Part shown: positions 1 to 11,227 of the stretch, piece after piece | How positions within the stretch are numbered: position 1 is the first letter of the stretch | How the letters are laid out: every line of letters starts with the position of its first letter | Assembly: GCF_028453695.1 (NCBI RefSeq) | Contig: NC_135780.1 | Span: 5,456,001-5,520,000, forward strand | Direction: 5' to 3' | Source of the DNA: Augochlora pura | Taxonomy: Eukaryota; Arthropoda; Insecta; Hymenoptera; Halictidae | Length of the DNA: 64,000 nucleotides | The notes under the pieces: generated by a model | Database searches by the model: none | The model's input: the letters and a program-made list of their open reading frames with translations, nothing else | Told to the model about the DNA's origin: nothing | Translations under genes and position numbers: made by a program

Positions 1-768
1 TTCAGATTTACCATAGGGGATGACATTAGAACTCTTTCGAAAAATCACAGTCGAATTCATTTTATTCGAATATATTGCTCGAATATTTAATTTGCTATAA
101 TAATATTATATTGGTTCGAATATATAAAAATAAATGTTCTAAATTGGTCAGAAATTAGTGTCACCCAGATACAGGTGACGCGGCGACGAACGTGTCAATT
201 AATCGTGGGAGGCGACGATAGTTCTCATCGTCTCGCATCTGAAAAACTTTTATTTCGGCAGAACGAATTGAAAACCAACACCAATACTCGACTCCATGGA
301 TTCCCGGAGTGTCCCATTTCCGTGTTCCGATATATTAGCTCGCCCGTCAATTTGCATAAAGACGCGAAACACGAGCGCTCGGCGAGCCAATGTCGCGATA
401 ACACGCGACGCAAGGTAACGCGCCGGTACCACGATGACCCGGCGCTGTTTTCCAATGATGTCATTACCGATCTCTGCCTATGGGAGGCAGCGGACGTGAA
501 TCGATTCTCTCCAGCTTTCGTCGCCGCGCGACAATCCGAGATCACGCGTCGACGTCGTCGATCCGTCGTTATTGTTTCTGCGTCGCCTCCCACGATGCTA
601 AACCGACCAATTATTATCGGAGCCCCTCTTCCAGCCCCCCACTCCACCCTCTCACATCTGCAAAAGAACTTCGTTCGATCCTTTTCTTCGTCCCTTGCCG
701 CACAACTCGGTCCGTCTCTTTTTTCTAGTCCCCGAATCTTATCGTGCAAAGTCTCTGCTTGAGTTTTC
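1..768. other. Non-coding stretch, AT-rich then CpG-rich
   Basis: The first 150 bases are AT-rich. Positions 175-760 are CpG-rich and stay open in frames on both strands at once. Neither frame has a recognisable domain, and the + frame lacks an ATG at its start. Simultaneous openness on both strands points to base composition rather than coding. The block could be the upstream part of a CpG-rich promoter for the candidate first exon that follows. Confidence 0.4.
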
Positions 769-774
769 TCAGTC
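769..774 (+). promoter_or_regulatory. Candidate insect initiator (TCAGTC)
   Basis: TCAGTC matches the arthropod initiator consensus TCAGTY, which places a possible transcription start at A771. A CAA-rich stretch follows, a composition often found in insect 5' leaders. I see no convincing downstream promoter element at +28. A six-base match alone is weak, so the site is proposed only because a splice donor lies 200 bases downstream. Confidence 0.2.
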
Positions 775-973
775 CCGACAACAACAAGATCGACAACATC
801 AACAACAACTAAAAAAAAAAAAAAGTGTAACTAACTTCGACGTATTCTATTAAACGCTAGTTTATCAGAAAAATCGACATCATTGTGTCTTCATTGATCA
901 CCTTTGGTAAACGACGCGTCTTGCTGTCTCTCCGCTGCTGCTGCTGATTCGTTCGTCTTCGTCGAACACGCTC
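771..973 (+). other. Candidate non-coding first exon
   Basis: The stretch begins at a TCAGTC initiator-like site, contains CAA and CTG repeats typical of insect 5' leaders, and ends at a donor-like GTAAGTAT (974-981). It has no long ATG-initiated frame. It could be the distal 5' UTR exon of the + strand gene whose coding exons are proposed at 35.6-36.0 and 48.4-48.6 kb, which would make the first intron about 34.6 kb. That link is inference; only the donor-like and initiator-like strings are seen. Confidence 0.25.
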
Positions 974-975
974 GT

Positions 976-2394
976 AAGTATACATTTTCGATATTTTATC
1001 TTCTGCAATAATCTTGGGAAAGTTGAATATAAAAATCTTTGGGAATATTGTTGCTTTTAAATAATAACGTCGCTTCTGTCAACTTTTTAATCCAAATATT
1101 AAATGGCCCTTTGTTCTTCAACTCATTCTTTATTTTATTGCACAATCTTTTTTCCTCACAATCGTACCATAGTTCGATGTATTTATTTTAAATATGAAAC
1201 TGTGAACAAAAATCAATTGATACAATTAAAATAAACGATAAAAGTTTGTTATTTCTTATTTCGATCAAACGTTGATTTTACGCGCTATCGCGAAAAATAT
1301 CTTACTCGATAATTAATTGATCTTACTCGAATAAATTCATAAACTTATGAAGAGAATATTAATTTTCACCGTATTAAAATTATAAAAATTCACTTCTCGT
1401 AATTAATACAGAAAATTCGTTCGTTTCGCGTAAAAATCGAGCACTCGGTGGATTTCGCTTTAAACGAAATTTCGCTTTAAAGAAACACGAGCGTCCAAGA
1501 TCAAGCCGGAGAAGGATCGACTTGGTCCAGAATTTCAGGAAAAGATTTCATCTTTACGCGTGTAAATAAATTGCTGACGGAAAGGAGACAAACAAGAAGA
1601 GGAGCGGCGACGGATCGGCGAAAGGAATCGAGGGGCACCGAATAGCACTCTCACACGAAAGAGGAGGAGGGAAAGGCGGATTCGATGTCGTCTTCGCAGA
1701 GAGAGAGAGAGAGAGAGAGAGAGTTTACTCGCGAGATGAAACGCAAATTAGGTTTAGAAGGGGATCCGAACCCCTGTTGTATCGAAATAAAGGCAGCGCA
1801 TAAAATACATTGCGACCCCATCCTCGTTGTTCGTAACCTTTTGGATAGCGGCCTGCGACAGCGAAGCATTCTTCACCTCCTTCGGTCCTCTATCTCAACC
1901 ACCCCCGATTCCTCCGTTCGGGAAAACCCTTAAGCATCCCTTGCGACAACGCCTTCTCTCGAATGCTGAAACAGTAAACTTTTCTGAAATATCGAAGAAC
2001 CGGGGTTTCCTCCCTTTTTCGAGTGCTCCGTTGGAAGATGTCTTCATTAAATTGCTTGAGATTTTTAAGCTTCGAAAATTCATCGAGCTCAGAGATCGCT
2101 GCGACAGGGATAGCGATAGTGTCAATTGATTTACAGTCTTCTATTATTGCTGGACTTTAGGTTTTATGCATTTATCGAGAAAATGACTTGAAAAACAGTG
2201 GAGAAGCAGTTAATAATATTAATACACTGCTACCAGCATTTTAAAATTATTAAACAACGTACTGCTGTCTTCTGGATCGGATGCAAATATTTATTTTCCA
2301 TAAAGATTTTAATATGCACGTAATAATTATCGTAATATATTACGACTGCGCATTTTATATTAAACACGACAATAAATATTTCAAGATAGTATGC
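976..2394. other. AT-rich non-coding stretch with a GA microsatellite
   Basis: The stretch is mostly AT-rich with no supported gene. A (GA)n tract lies at 1698-1723. Short overlapping frames at 1.65-2.13 kb occur on both strands and show no domain. Confidence 0.5.
1698..1723. repeat. (GA)n microsatellite
   Basis: Thirteen GA dinucleotides in an uninterrupted run, read directly. Confidence 0.9.
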
Positions 2395-3339
2395 AAAATT
2401 ACCTTAAAAGATCTAAAAATAGTTTAAATATTAATAACGATATAACAAGTAGTGGAAGATATAGTATATATTTATAAAAAAAAATTAAGTCCTCGTTAAA
2501 TTTCAAATACGTTCGCAACCTGTTTGTCGTGCAATTCTAAATAGCTACGGAAGAGTACATCAAACTAAAGGAGACGGTAGAAAAGCTTCACCGAGATTCC
2601 TCCGCACATGACGAAAGCAGGAACGTACAACGTTTTCCTCTTATCTTTTCCATTTCCACTCAATCGCATCGAACACTTTAGTATTACATATCTCGGTATC
2701 TAGCAAACAGTATATTCGGAACAATTTCTCTCAGAGTCTGATACATAGTTCTATATATATACATATATACAATATCTTATATCAACAACGAAATTAAATT
2801 ATCAGTTAATTATCCTTTATAAAAAAGCAGTATCAGAGTAATAAGATATTTGACCAAAAGAATGTTTTAACACAAATGTTTATTCCTTTGTATTATTATT
2901 ACTGTATAATTGCTTCGTGCTCCAAATTAAATAGTTAATAATTCTTTATAAAACAAAAAACAATATCAGAGTAATAAGATAATTTTCCAGCGATTCGAAG
3001 CAACTACTTTGAAACAATAGTCTCTAAATCCATTCGTCGCTTAAAATTTTTATTTTATAAACGTCGTATAATTTTGCGCTCCGGATAAAATGATCCAAAA
3101 AGAAGTTAAAGTAAAGCGCAGAGAGCACGCAGCGTGCGCAGGAAAAAATGCGGCCGGCACATGATTCGTTCTCGAGCAGCGTTCTCGGAACAAGCACCCG
3201 GTATATAAGGGACGTACATCTTCAGGTGTTGTAGCATATAAGACTGTTATACCTACATATACGTTTACCAGCCGGTCGTATCTTCTCGTTAGCCGCGCGA
3301 TGAAGCTACCCGCGCGCTGGTAGAGAGTCACGTTTTTAA

Positions 3340-3630
3340 TTTCTACCCGGGCCGGGCCTTAGTTCATTTTCACACCCCCTCAGTGGGCGCACCCCCCTCG
3401 ATCGCCCGGGCCGTCTAATAAGTAAATAATAACTCGTTCCGCCACATAACTCCTATCTCCGACCTCCCCTTAGCTCGGCCGGGCCCCGACAACCGCCGTT
3501 CACCATGCAATTAATACAAATTCCACGGTGACACGTCGCCGCAACGAGGCGACATTTATTCGCGATCGTCGCGAGGCGCAGCCGACGATCCGAAAAGAAA
3601 GGCTCGCAAATCTTTCCGCGAGCGTATAAA
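3340..3630. other. GC-rich island of unknown role
   Basis: A GC-rich patch within AT-rich sequence, containing short self-complementary pieces such as GTCGCC...GGCGAC near 3535-3555. There is no supported open frame. It is essentially identical in the mirrored copy near 58.85-59.15 kb. It could be a regulatory element, but nothing specific is recognised. Confidence 0.3.
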
Positions 3631-3779
3631 ACAATCTGGCCGACGCGTATTCGAAGCGTTCTTTATCTTTTACTATGGAAATTAAACGATCATAGCGATT
3701 TAATCATCGAGCGGTCTGAAGAAAAATTTCTTGCTGCGTAAAATTTGAATTCGTGGAATTAATAGATTTATCGGGCAAA

Positions 3780-3880
3780 ACAGTGTTAGTATTTTTAGCA
3801 TTGTTATATTAATACTAATATTGGTGTTAATATTAAACGATATTATTAGTATTAATATTAAACGATATTGTTAGTATTAT
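3780..3880. repeat. Short AT-rich tandem repeat
   Basis: Copies of a 25-base unit containing AATATTAAACGATATT and TTAGTATTAATATT follow each other imperfectly. The mirrored copy lies at about 58605-58700. Confidence 0.6.
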
Positions 3881-4204
3881 TTCATTCCCTTAGACACTAT
3901 CTAAAAGGTAGCCAAGTAGTTAGGTTATGTCAGGCTATGTCAGAAGATTAATTTTATGGAAGCTTTTCCAATTTTCAATACAAGTGTTCCAAGACATATT
4001 TGTTTATATGAAATTGTCAGTCTTCGTTTTACTGTCGGACGTGCTTTATCTTTTAATAAAAATCGTTGGTATTTCCCTAATATCCAACAAAATATTAAAT
4101 TAGTAAAGGGTAAATACAAATATTAATTAGTAGCATCTAACGAAAAGACTGTTCATAAATTATTATATAAAACATCGAGTGAAAACTACAGCGGAGTTTA
4201 GCTC

Positions 4205-4300
4205 ATTTTTTACAGAATTATATATAATTTTATATAATTTTAAATAATTTTAAATAATTTTAAATACTTTTATATAATTTTAAATAAGTTTATATAATCT
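4205..4300. repeat. Tandem ATAATTTTA-type repeat
   Basis: About nine copies of a 10-11 base unit of the form (T)ATATAATTTTA or AAATAATTTTA. The mirrored tract is at about 58196-58282. Confidence 0.75.
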
Positions 4301-5204
4301 TTTATAATTAGTTAACATCGAATATTAGAACCACGAACGAGAGAAATGATTACGAAACGTATCGGTGGAAACATATTTCGATCGTAGCGCGCGTAAACGA
4401 AAGCTTGACGGGGAAAAGGGATTGGCAAAATTACCTTTCTGGCTCGTATGAAAACGTAGATGTATGTCGCGGGGACCGAAAACGAAGGAGTAGAGGAGGA
4501 GGAGGAGGAGGGGGGAGACTGGAGGGAGACGGAGAGCCCAACCTCCTTAGAATGCATGTGTTTGCCTTTAATACATTTTTCGACGATGTTGACCGAAGCG
4601 TATCTTCAACCTCTGTGTACGTGTGCACGCATATGCATGTGGAGAGAGAGAGGGAGAGAGAGAACCAACAACCTACAGGGTGCCGCTAAAATATTCACCT
4701 TGTCAGAGCCGGACCACAAAATGTAGACTGCAATTTCCGCGGTGGCGAATTCAAAGCGGCCGAACGTGCGGACCAATGGGGGTGGGGGGAGTGAACGAGT
4801 TTTTCGCGAAAGAATTCACCCTATCTGATTTTGCGACTAGGAAGGCTCGGTTTTGGCAAATCTACTGAACAATAATTGCAGAGTTTGAAAAGTAATTGTT
4901 TTATCGAGTTTAAATGACTAATTGAATTTATGCACGAACTTTGTAAACGAACTTGGCGAAGATTAAATTAAAGGAGTATTTCTTATGGATGAATAGAATC
5001 CACAGTCTAGTGATTATTTAACGAGTTCGACTTGCGATGGGAATTACTAGCAATAAATTATTATGGATAGTATGGATATTATTTTGTTCTTTGAAATTGT
5101 AATCCTTCGTTATTAATATTTAAGCATTCTAATAAATTCAGGTATAGAATAAACATTAATGTTCCGTCCCTCTTAAAGAATTATATTAATTGAAAAATTC
5201 CTAA

Positions 5205-5244
5205 TCGCAGTGCCCGTGAAGAAAATGGCACGGCAAAGGGTTAA
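5205..5244 (+). mobile_element. Right end of a TTAA-type repeat (family C)
   Basis: The end reads GTGCCCGTGAAGAAAATGG followed by CACGGCAAAGGG and TTAA (5241-5244). Similar ends occur at 8171-8210 and near 22705-22737, so this is a dispersed repeat terminus. The TTAA target preference recalls piggyBac-type elements. The left end was not found. Confidence 0.5.
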
Positions 5245-6249
5245 CACGATCGACAGGGTGCACGATCGTCGTTATCAATATACCGACGATCAAATCGGAA
5301 CGGATACATATTTTCTACCGCCATTACGCGTGTTTACGCACGGTAAACGCTTTTTATCGAATCATTAAGACAAGCCGCATTAACATAATCACAGTCGCAA
5401 GCTGAGATAGTAATTTCGGAAATAGCTTCCCCCATAAGTGTTCCGGTTCTGGGCAACCGCCAACCGGCTACGGAACGATTTCACGGGGAAATTATTCGAG
5501 GCTTAAGTTTCGCCGTAACTGTTACCAAGAGGAAAAAATATATGTTATTATGGCCGCGCATGCAACCCTAACTCATCGTTCAAATTAAACAATCGGTTCG
5601 CGTCGAACGGTACACGTCGACTTTTTAGAAATACATTTTCGACTTCGCACGTGTCTAGGCACTTTTGATCCCATAACTAACGCTTCAACTATGCAATAGT
5701 TCACGGAATTATTCGCGCAGATTTTAACATTCATTTTTACGCTGATCTATTATATTTTCCTATTTTTATCAGAATCCACGAAACGTAGAAATGTTAAAAA
5801 AGTAATCGATGTTACACAACTTAACATTTCGATTTTTGTTCGATGACATATAATTTTTTATATGTTATAATAAAGTTGATAATAATTTTGATAACATTTT
5901 TATAATATCTTGATAAAATTTTTATATCATTTTTATAATATTTTTATGATATTTTTATATAGGATTTTATAAAATTATATTAAAATATATATTGTTATAC
6001 GATGTTTAAGGTTGCAACGTAACGACCAAAGTATTAAATATTTTCAGACGTAGTCATAAATCGTTAAAAAAAGGAATTAATTAATTTCGCAAGGTTATCT
6101 TATTTTCATAGTTAATCGTTGCTAAAAAGAAAGTGAATGTATTCACAAGAAACGTATCAAAGATCCAGCTACGAGACAAATTAGAAAAATACAGGAGATC
6201 GCTCAGGCATCGCAGGCATTTAAAACTTTCCCAAGCAGTCGAGCGAAAG

Positions 6250-7760
6250 CCATTTTCCAAATGGCACTTCCGCTGACCACCGCAGCTACCTCGGTGCCCG
6301 TCCAGCTTCGCCGACGACCTCGCGTTGCCTTTGCGCCACCGGTTCCGTCACCGGCCGCGCCGATCCAAAGGGTGAGGGGTTCAAAGACCCTCCGACGCTA
6401 TTTCCCGCTAAAATCATTCGTGAAAGATCTCCTTATCTCGCTATGCAAAAGAAAGGGAGCGGGGGCGTAGATAGAAAATGACAATTCTTCTGGCCTCTGT
6501 GCGCCACGGGAGGGAACCGTCCGCGTCCGTCTCCCCTTCCTCGTCCACCCTTCAAACGACCCGTTCTGAAAAGCCGCGAGTAACGAAGGGAAGGGACAAC
6601 GGCGATAGCATGCGACGCGAATCTTTTTCTCGAATGCGGTGAACGTCGTGAGACGGATAGATGCGGGCTCGAGGGCGAAGGGTAGAAACAGAAGCAGGAA
6701 CAGCACTTGTAAAAGCTATGCCAGGAAGAGGCAAAGACCCGAGAAAAGGTAAGAAACGCTGCCGAGAGGACGGAGCAAGAGCGAGGTAAGATAAAGATGG
6801 ATGGAGAAGGAGGAAGGAAGGAAGGGTAAGAAATGGAAAGACAGAGAGCGAGAGAGAGAGAGAGACGGTACTCGCGCAGTGTTTGTCCAGAAGGATTCGA
6901 AGGAGTAGCGAGTGTGTTCGTAGAGGCCGGCAGAGGGTGAAAGGGTGGCCACCCCTCTCAGGGCTACCTACGTAGGTGGTGGTTGTTGCAGGAGAGCCTC
7001 GAAGGTGGGGTGGCTCCGAGGCAGGCAGTCCTCTCTTAGAGCATTTCAATATATGGCAAGGGTCTTTGAGGTTGCGGGGGTCGGGGGTGCTCGAGGGCAA
7101 GAGGAGGCACCCACCTTCGGTGGAAGCCGAGGGGGGCACAACGCGATGGTGTGGGGTGAGAGGCGCTATTGATTCTTCTTTTAATCTCGTCGCGACCCAT
7201 CCCACGGACTCGACCTGAGGTTCGGGCGGTGGGAGGTGGGTGTGCGGCGGGGGTGGATAGGGCGGCGGGGGGAGGGCAGGCAGGCAGGCGAAGAAAACGA
7301 AAGAAGAAGGACCGTACGGCCGAGGGGTGGCGGCAACGCGAGGTCCCTAGGATTGGGTGACACGGCGCGGCGAGGGGGGCCCCGAAGGGGCGAAAGGATG
7401 GTCTTACTTATTTGAATGTGTCGTCGCGCGAGACAAAAACGACGCCGGTGAATCTACGGAATCGATGTGCCGTGGCACATCGGGCTCTACGGCCACCCTT
7501 ATCGGCGCGCTCGACGAAATCGTGGAAAGTTTCGCGCGAAGACGGCCCCCCTCGCACACGCGCGCGCGCGGGGATGCCGCTCCGCGAGATGATATTTATG
7601 CACGTATTGATTGAGTGTACCGCCAACGCCGACGCCGTCTGCCTTCTTCGCCGTGTACGGCTCCCGTGGAAACCGACCTTGATGAAACAGAGATTTTTAC
7701 GTAGCGCGCGCGTCGCGGTTTCCTTAACCGGCAGATTAAGAGGCTGCGATTTAACGCTTA
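6250..7760. other. CpG-rich, low-complexity block without a gene
   Basis: This GC-rich block includes a (GA)n tract at 6845-6865. The 217-residue minus-strand frame at 6552-7205 and others here are rich in Ser, Leu, Pro and Arg and have no domain. They reflect CT/GA and CCN composition. The block may be a promoter or regulatory island; nothing specific is identified. Confidence 0.4.
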
Positions 7761-7960
7761 ACCTATAAATCGGATTTTTCCACCGATCGCTAGCCTAGTC
7801 GTGGTAACCAATAATTTAATTTCAATTATTAAAATAAACGTGTTAGATTGTACTATCGGAAGCTTCAATGTTACCATATAATTTTCTAAATATTAAATAT
7901 ATTTAATATCGCGCGGTTAATAAAATAAATATAATCAAAATAGAAACGAGAGTTTAACAT
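7757..7960 (-). repeat. Dispersed repeat, family R1
   Basis: The sequence from the TTAACCTATAAATCGG-like string to the AT-rich TTAATAAAATAAAT string resembles stretches at about 9200-9375, 11228-11400 and 26380-26640. The shared core contains a GGTAACCAATAATT-like segment, TAGATTGTACTATCGG and GAAGCTTCAATG-like strings. It is an old non-coding interspersed repeat. A TTAA at its end suggests the same transposition type as the other short elements here. Confidence 0.5.
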
Positions 7961-8170
7961 TTAGCTAAATTTTTTACATTTGTTAATTTAAATTGTCAAT
8001 CGGTAATGCCGCAGGAGAGCAAATATTTTAATTTGTTGGAACAATTTATTATTATATAGTACAGGGTGTTCCGTAACATGTGGGACCCACTTCAAGAATA
8101 TATTATACACGTGAGATCGATAAGAAAACGTTCGTATAAATATACGCTCTATTCGACAATCGTTCTATTA

Positions 8171-8210
8171 TATTAGTGAACGTGAAGGGAATGGCACGTT
8201 AAGGGGTTAA
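8171..8210 (+). mobile_element. Right end of a TTAA-type repeat (family C)
   Basis: GTGAACGTGAAGGGAATGG followed by CACGTTAAGGGG and TTAA resembles the terminus at 5205-5244. The left end is not recognised. Confidence 0.45.
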
Positions 8211-9199
8211 TGACGACAGTTGGCACCAAAGCATTCGGCTGGCAAACGCGTGTTTGTAAACCGATAGGAGGCGCGGCGTTACTCTTCAAAATACTCCCGC
8301 ATCTGTATTCGCAGTAGATATCGAAATTGGGAGCGCGCAGCACGTGCCAGCTAGGTATTAAAAGTCCATAAGTATGGGCCACATGCAACGTATAAAAATT
8401 CAGGAAACGCAATAAGCGCAACGAAATAAAGTCGTGCAGTTTCTCCCGTTACCCGCTATTCCACCGTCCTTCTTATACCACTTTCGAACTCTAGGTCTAC
8501 GCGTGCACTCCATACCATCTTCTCAACGTCTTTCTCGATTTTCTCTATCACCTCTCTCTTTCTTTCTCGGGCAATATTTTAAATAAAGCTTTTATATTTT
8601 ATTTCCTTCCCAAAAAGGGAAGGAAACAGCGAGAACTTGTACAAGATCCTAATATCTGTCTAGAAAAAGAGAAAGAAAGAGAAAGAGAGAGAAACAACGA
8701 GAGGGGAGAGAGAGAGGAACGGCGGGTGTCGTGGAGGGGCGAGAAAAAATCTGCTCCGCGGCCGAAACAACCAGGGTGCATGGGCTGAAAGACGTAGGGA
8801 TGAATTGTGGGATGAGAATCGGCAGTGGAAATGACGAGAAGACGGGGGAGTCACCCTATTTTTTTCTGCCCTCGGCCGGGTTGGGGTAAGATATTGATTT
8901 TTTTATTTTATAATTAGAGGCTCGCACCCCCGGGGGCTGCCAGAAAAACATGTCACCCCGCGAAAACTTTAACGCGTTATACCGAATAGCAGAAGCGCGT
9001 CTACGCCGAGGCTCGGCGTAAAAATGACTTACATCATCGAACCGATGCAACCTCTTCTCACATTACTCCGATATAATTAATTCCTCTGAGGGGTGCAATT
9101 CTTTCTCTTATATATTTCTTTCTTAACGTAGCTTTACAAGCGTTATCCTCTACTTTATCTTCCACGCCTGCAATCATTAGCACTTCTTGCTTTTTATCT

Positions 9200-9375
9200 T
9201 AACACTTTACCTATTAATCGGTTCTTTACCAAAAAAAGCAATAATTTATTTACCAAGGCAACCAATAATTCTAAAATCTATGTATCTTACCTTTGCCAGC
9301 TTCCGTCTTATTATATAATTATATAAATATATTAGATACCTTTCGCGACGAATAAAACAGAAATAAAATATATAC
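9200..9375 (-). repeat. Dispersed repeat, family R1 (diverged)
   Basis: It shares with the 7757-7960 copy the AACACTTTACCTATTAATCGG start, the GGCAACCAATAATT segment and the following AT-rich part. It is more degenerate and has no coding content. Confidence 0.4.
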
Positions 9376-9881
9376 AATTGCTTAAAGATAATATTGCAAA
9401 AATATACACGACGATACTCGTAGAAATACTGTCTTAATCATTGCGATAATTTCACAAGAAACATTTCTCTCGACCACGAAACAATAAAAAACGTTACAGA
9501 TTCCTGTAAAAACTGTTTGGTACAGGCACGGTTGTTCATGGGTGGCACAATGCTCTAGGATACCGCATCACGGCGTGCCATTAACCCCCGGCGCCCGTTA
9601 TAGCACACAGTGTAGACACTGCCAAATTGAAATCGTGTCTGCTCGCGGGCCTCTCCGCGTCGCGCGGCAGCCCCACCCCCCAGGATCACATCCGCGTAAC
9701 CGTCACTTCCGATTCCTTTCAAAAAATCAAAGCCACCCCCATAGGATCTCGCGGCGACGGCGGCGGCGGCGACGGTTCTCGGTAGGAAGAAGGAGACCGG
9801 TAAAAATCACGGTGCGCGTCGGGTTTCTGCCGGTCTCGTTTCTCCACATAAGATACCAAGATTCGTAGAATTTCCAGCTTT

Positions 9882-9904
9882 GGGGGGTGGGTGGGTGGGT
9901 GGGT
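9882..9904 (+). repeat. GGGT tract, G-quadruplex-forming
   Basis: A run of six G followed by repeated TGGG units gives at least four G-triplets with single-base loops, the classic quadruplex pattern. The mirrored copy is on the opposite strand at 52582-52604. Confidence 0.75.
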
Positions 9905-10592
9905 GGTGTGTAGTAGTAGCAGGAGGAGGACGCGGAGCAAAGAGGAACGGAGGGAGGCAGGATGGAAGATTCTCAGGCATGGGGCGAGCTCTCGCGAGGC
10001 AGAGAGGGTGCCGTGGGGTATGGGAGATTGCAGCAACCCTGTAAAGTACAAAGAAACCGGCATAGCCGTGCACACCCTCCTCGCATTTACGTTTCCCCTC
10101 CCCCTCATCCTCCTCCTCCTCCTCCCGTCTCTCGCCTCTCCGCCACGACTTTTCTCCCCGCCTTATACTCTCTTGCCTCTACCACTTCCTCCACCCTTCC
10201 CGCCAGTCCCGTCGGAGGTGACAATTCCTCATCTGCCTCTGCTCACACCTCCGCCCGATTCCTTTGCAGCCCCTCTGCGATCTCCGCAGACGAACGAACG
10301 AACGAACGAACGTACACACTTGCGCCCCTTGCGCGCGCACACACACACACACACAGATTCATACGATCGCACACGTAGACACCGTTGCACGTAGAGATCC
10401 GCCGGTTCTCTCCCGTTCGCCTAAACGCACCGACGCGGACGAACACGCACGCACTTTACCGACACTGCGCCTCCGGTGGAGGTGTATACACACCACCACC
10501 ACCACCACCACCGCCACCCCACACCTACACGAGCATACATAACGAGTCGGCTTGTCACACACAGAGTATAATATGCAAAGACCCGCCCCCGG

Positions 10593-10606
10593 GTTGCCAT
10601 GGTAAC
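10593..10606. promoter_or_regulatory. Perfect X-box (RFX-type site)
   Basis: GTTGCCATGGTAAC is an exact match to the RFX-family X-box GTNRCC-N(0-3)-RGYAAC, with two half-sites and a 2-base spacer, palindromic apart from one base pair. It sits in a CpG-rich island. RFX factors commonly act at ciliary and sensory-neuron genes through such sites close to promoters. Whether a transcript starts nearby is not visible. The haplotig copy is at 51880-51893. Confidence 0.5.
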
Positions 10607-11227
10607 TCGGCAGCCAGCGCGAGAGAGGTGCCCTGTACAAGGGGGGCAGGGGGAGGAGGGGGACGGGGGGGTTGGTTGGGTGGTGGAGGTCGGTCGGAGG
10701 GCCAAGAAAAGGAGGTTCGACGAAACGAAGGAAACGAAGAGAGGAGACAGGCACCCTTGGAAATTTGTATAACTACCCCCGAGGAGCGGGCGAGAGGGGG
10801 GCGACAGGGGGAGGGAGGAGATGGGTGACTCTCTCCGTGGAAGGCGGGGGCACACACATCGATCCGGGGAACCACCCCGCGCCCCAGGCTCCTTCGTCAT
10901 CTCTCAGAGCTACTGCCACCCTCCCGGTCCACCACCCTCCCCCAACCTCCTCCTCCTCTGCCGTTTTCTTGCTAACCCTCCCCCCCTCCCCCCGCGAAGG
11001 GAGCTCCGCTGCATGCCTGCAATGCCAGAGAGCCCCGTCGAATGTTTATACCTGCATTAAAACCACTCTTTCTTCCCCTAGTTACCGACACTCTATGCCG
11101 CGACTGCATTCCCGATACGTGCCGGGATGACCGGAAACGCGATTAAATGTTCGATTGGTCCGCGGGCTACTGAGATTTTGTCGCTGGAGGAATCGTTTTG
11201 GGTTTGAAATATTAGGTGCAGAATCTC

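Larger units (their letters stand above)
2395..11119 (+). repeat. Left arm of an 8.7-kb inverted duplication
   Basis: This 8725-bp stretch recurs reverse-complemented at 51367-60091, also 8725 bp. Paired positions sum to 62486, with small shifts from length changes (such as +4 in a GA tract near 8.5 kb and +6 in the GA tract near 6.85 kb) balanced by a net loss of 10 bases between 3.3 and 4.6 kb. This arm is continuous with its flanks, whereas the other is bounded by N runs. It is therefore probably the correctly placed copy. Its content is non-coding: AT-rich sequence, short TTAA-type repeat ends, and a CpG-rich block from about 6.25 to 11.1 kb. Confidence 0.95.
9700..11119. other. CpG-rich island with simple repeats; possible promoter or enhancer
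   Basis: A GC-rich stretch packed with short simple repeats: GGGT (9882-9904), CGAA (about 10283-10310), CA (about 10336-10354) and CAC/ACC (about 10490-10512). It holds a perfect X-box at 10593. The many overlapping frames on both strands are Pro/Thr/His/Arg-rich artefacts of these repeats. No splice or start signal allowed a transcript to be drawn. The same island is mirrored at 51367-52790. Confidence 0.45.

Noticed and set aside
175..762. 195-codon plus frame opposite a 174-codon minus frame
   Set aside because: The + frame has no ATG at its start, there is no domain, and both strands are open at once, consistent with CpG-rich composition.
6552..7205. 217-codon minus-strand frame (and its mirror at 55285-55944)
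   Set aside because: The translation is Ser/Leu/Pro/Arg-rich and includes a GA-microsatellite-encoded SLSLSL run whose length differs between the two copies. There is no domain, and the opposite strand is also open. Composition artefact.
8060..8075. ACAGGGTGTTCCG and, at 62246, ACACCCTGTA, resembling ends of common insect DNA elements
   Set aside because: No opposing terminus was found at either place, so an element cannot be delimited.
9719..10900. Numerous 90-167 codon frames on both strands, mirrored at 51586-52767
   Set aside because: They are created by GGGT, CGAA, CA and CAC repeats in a CpG island. Overlapping frames on both strands have Pro/Thr/His runs and no domain.
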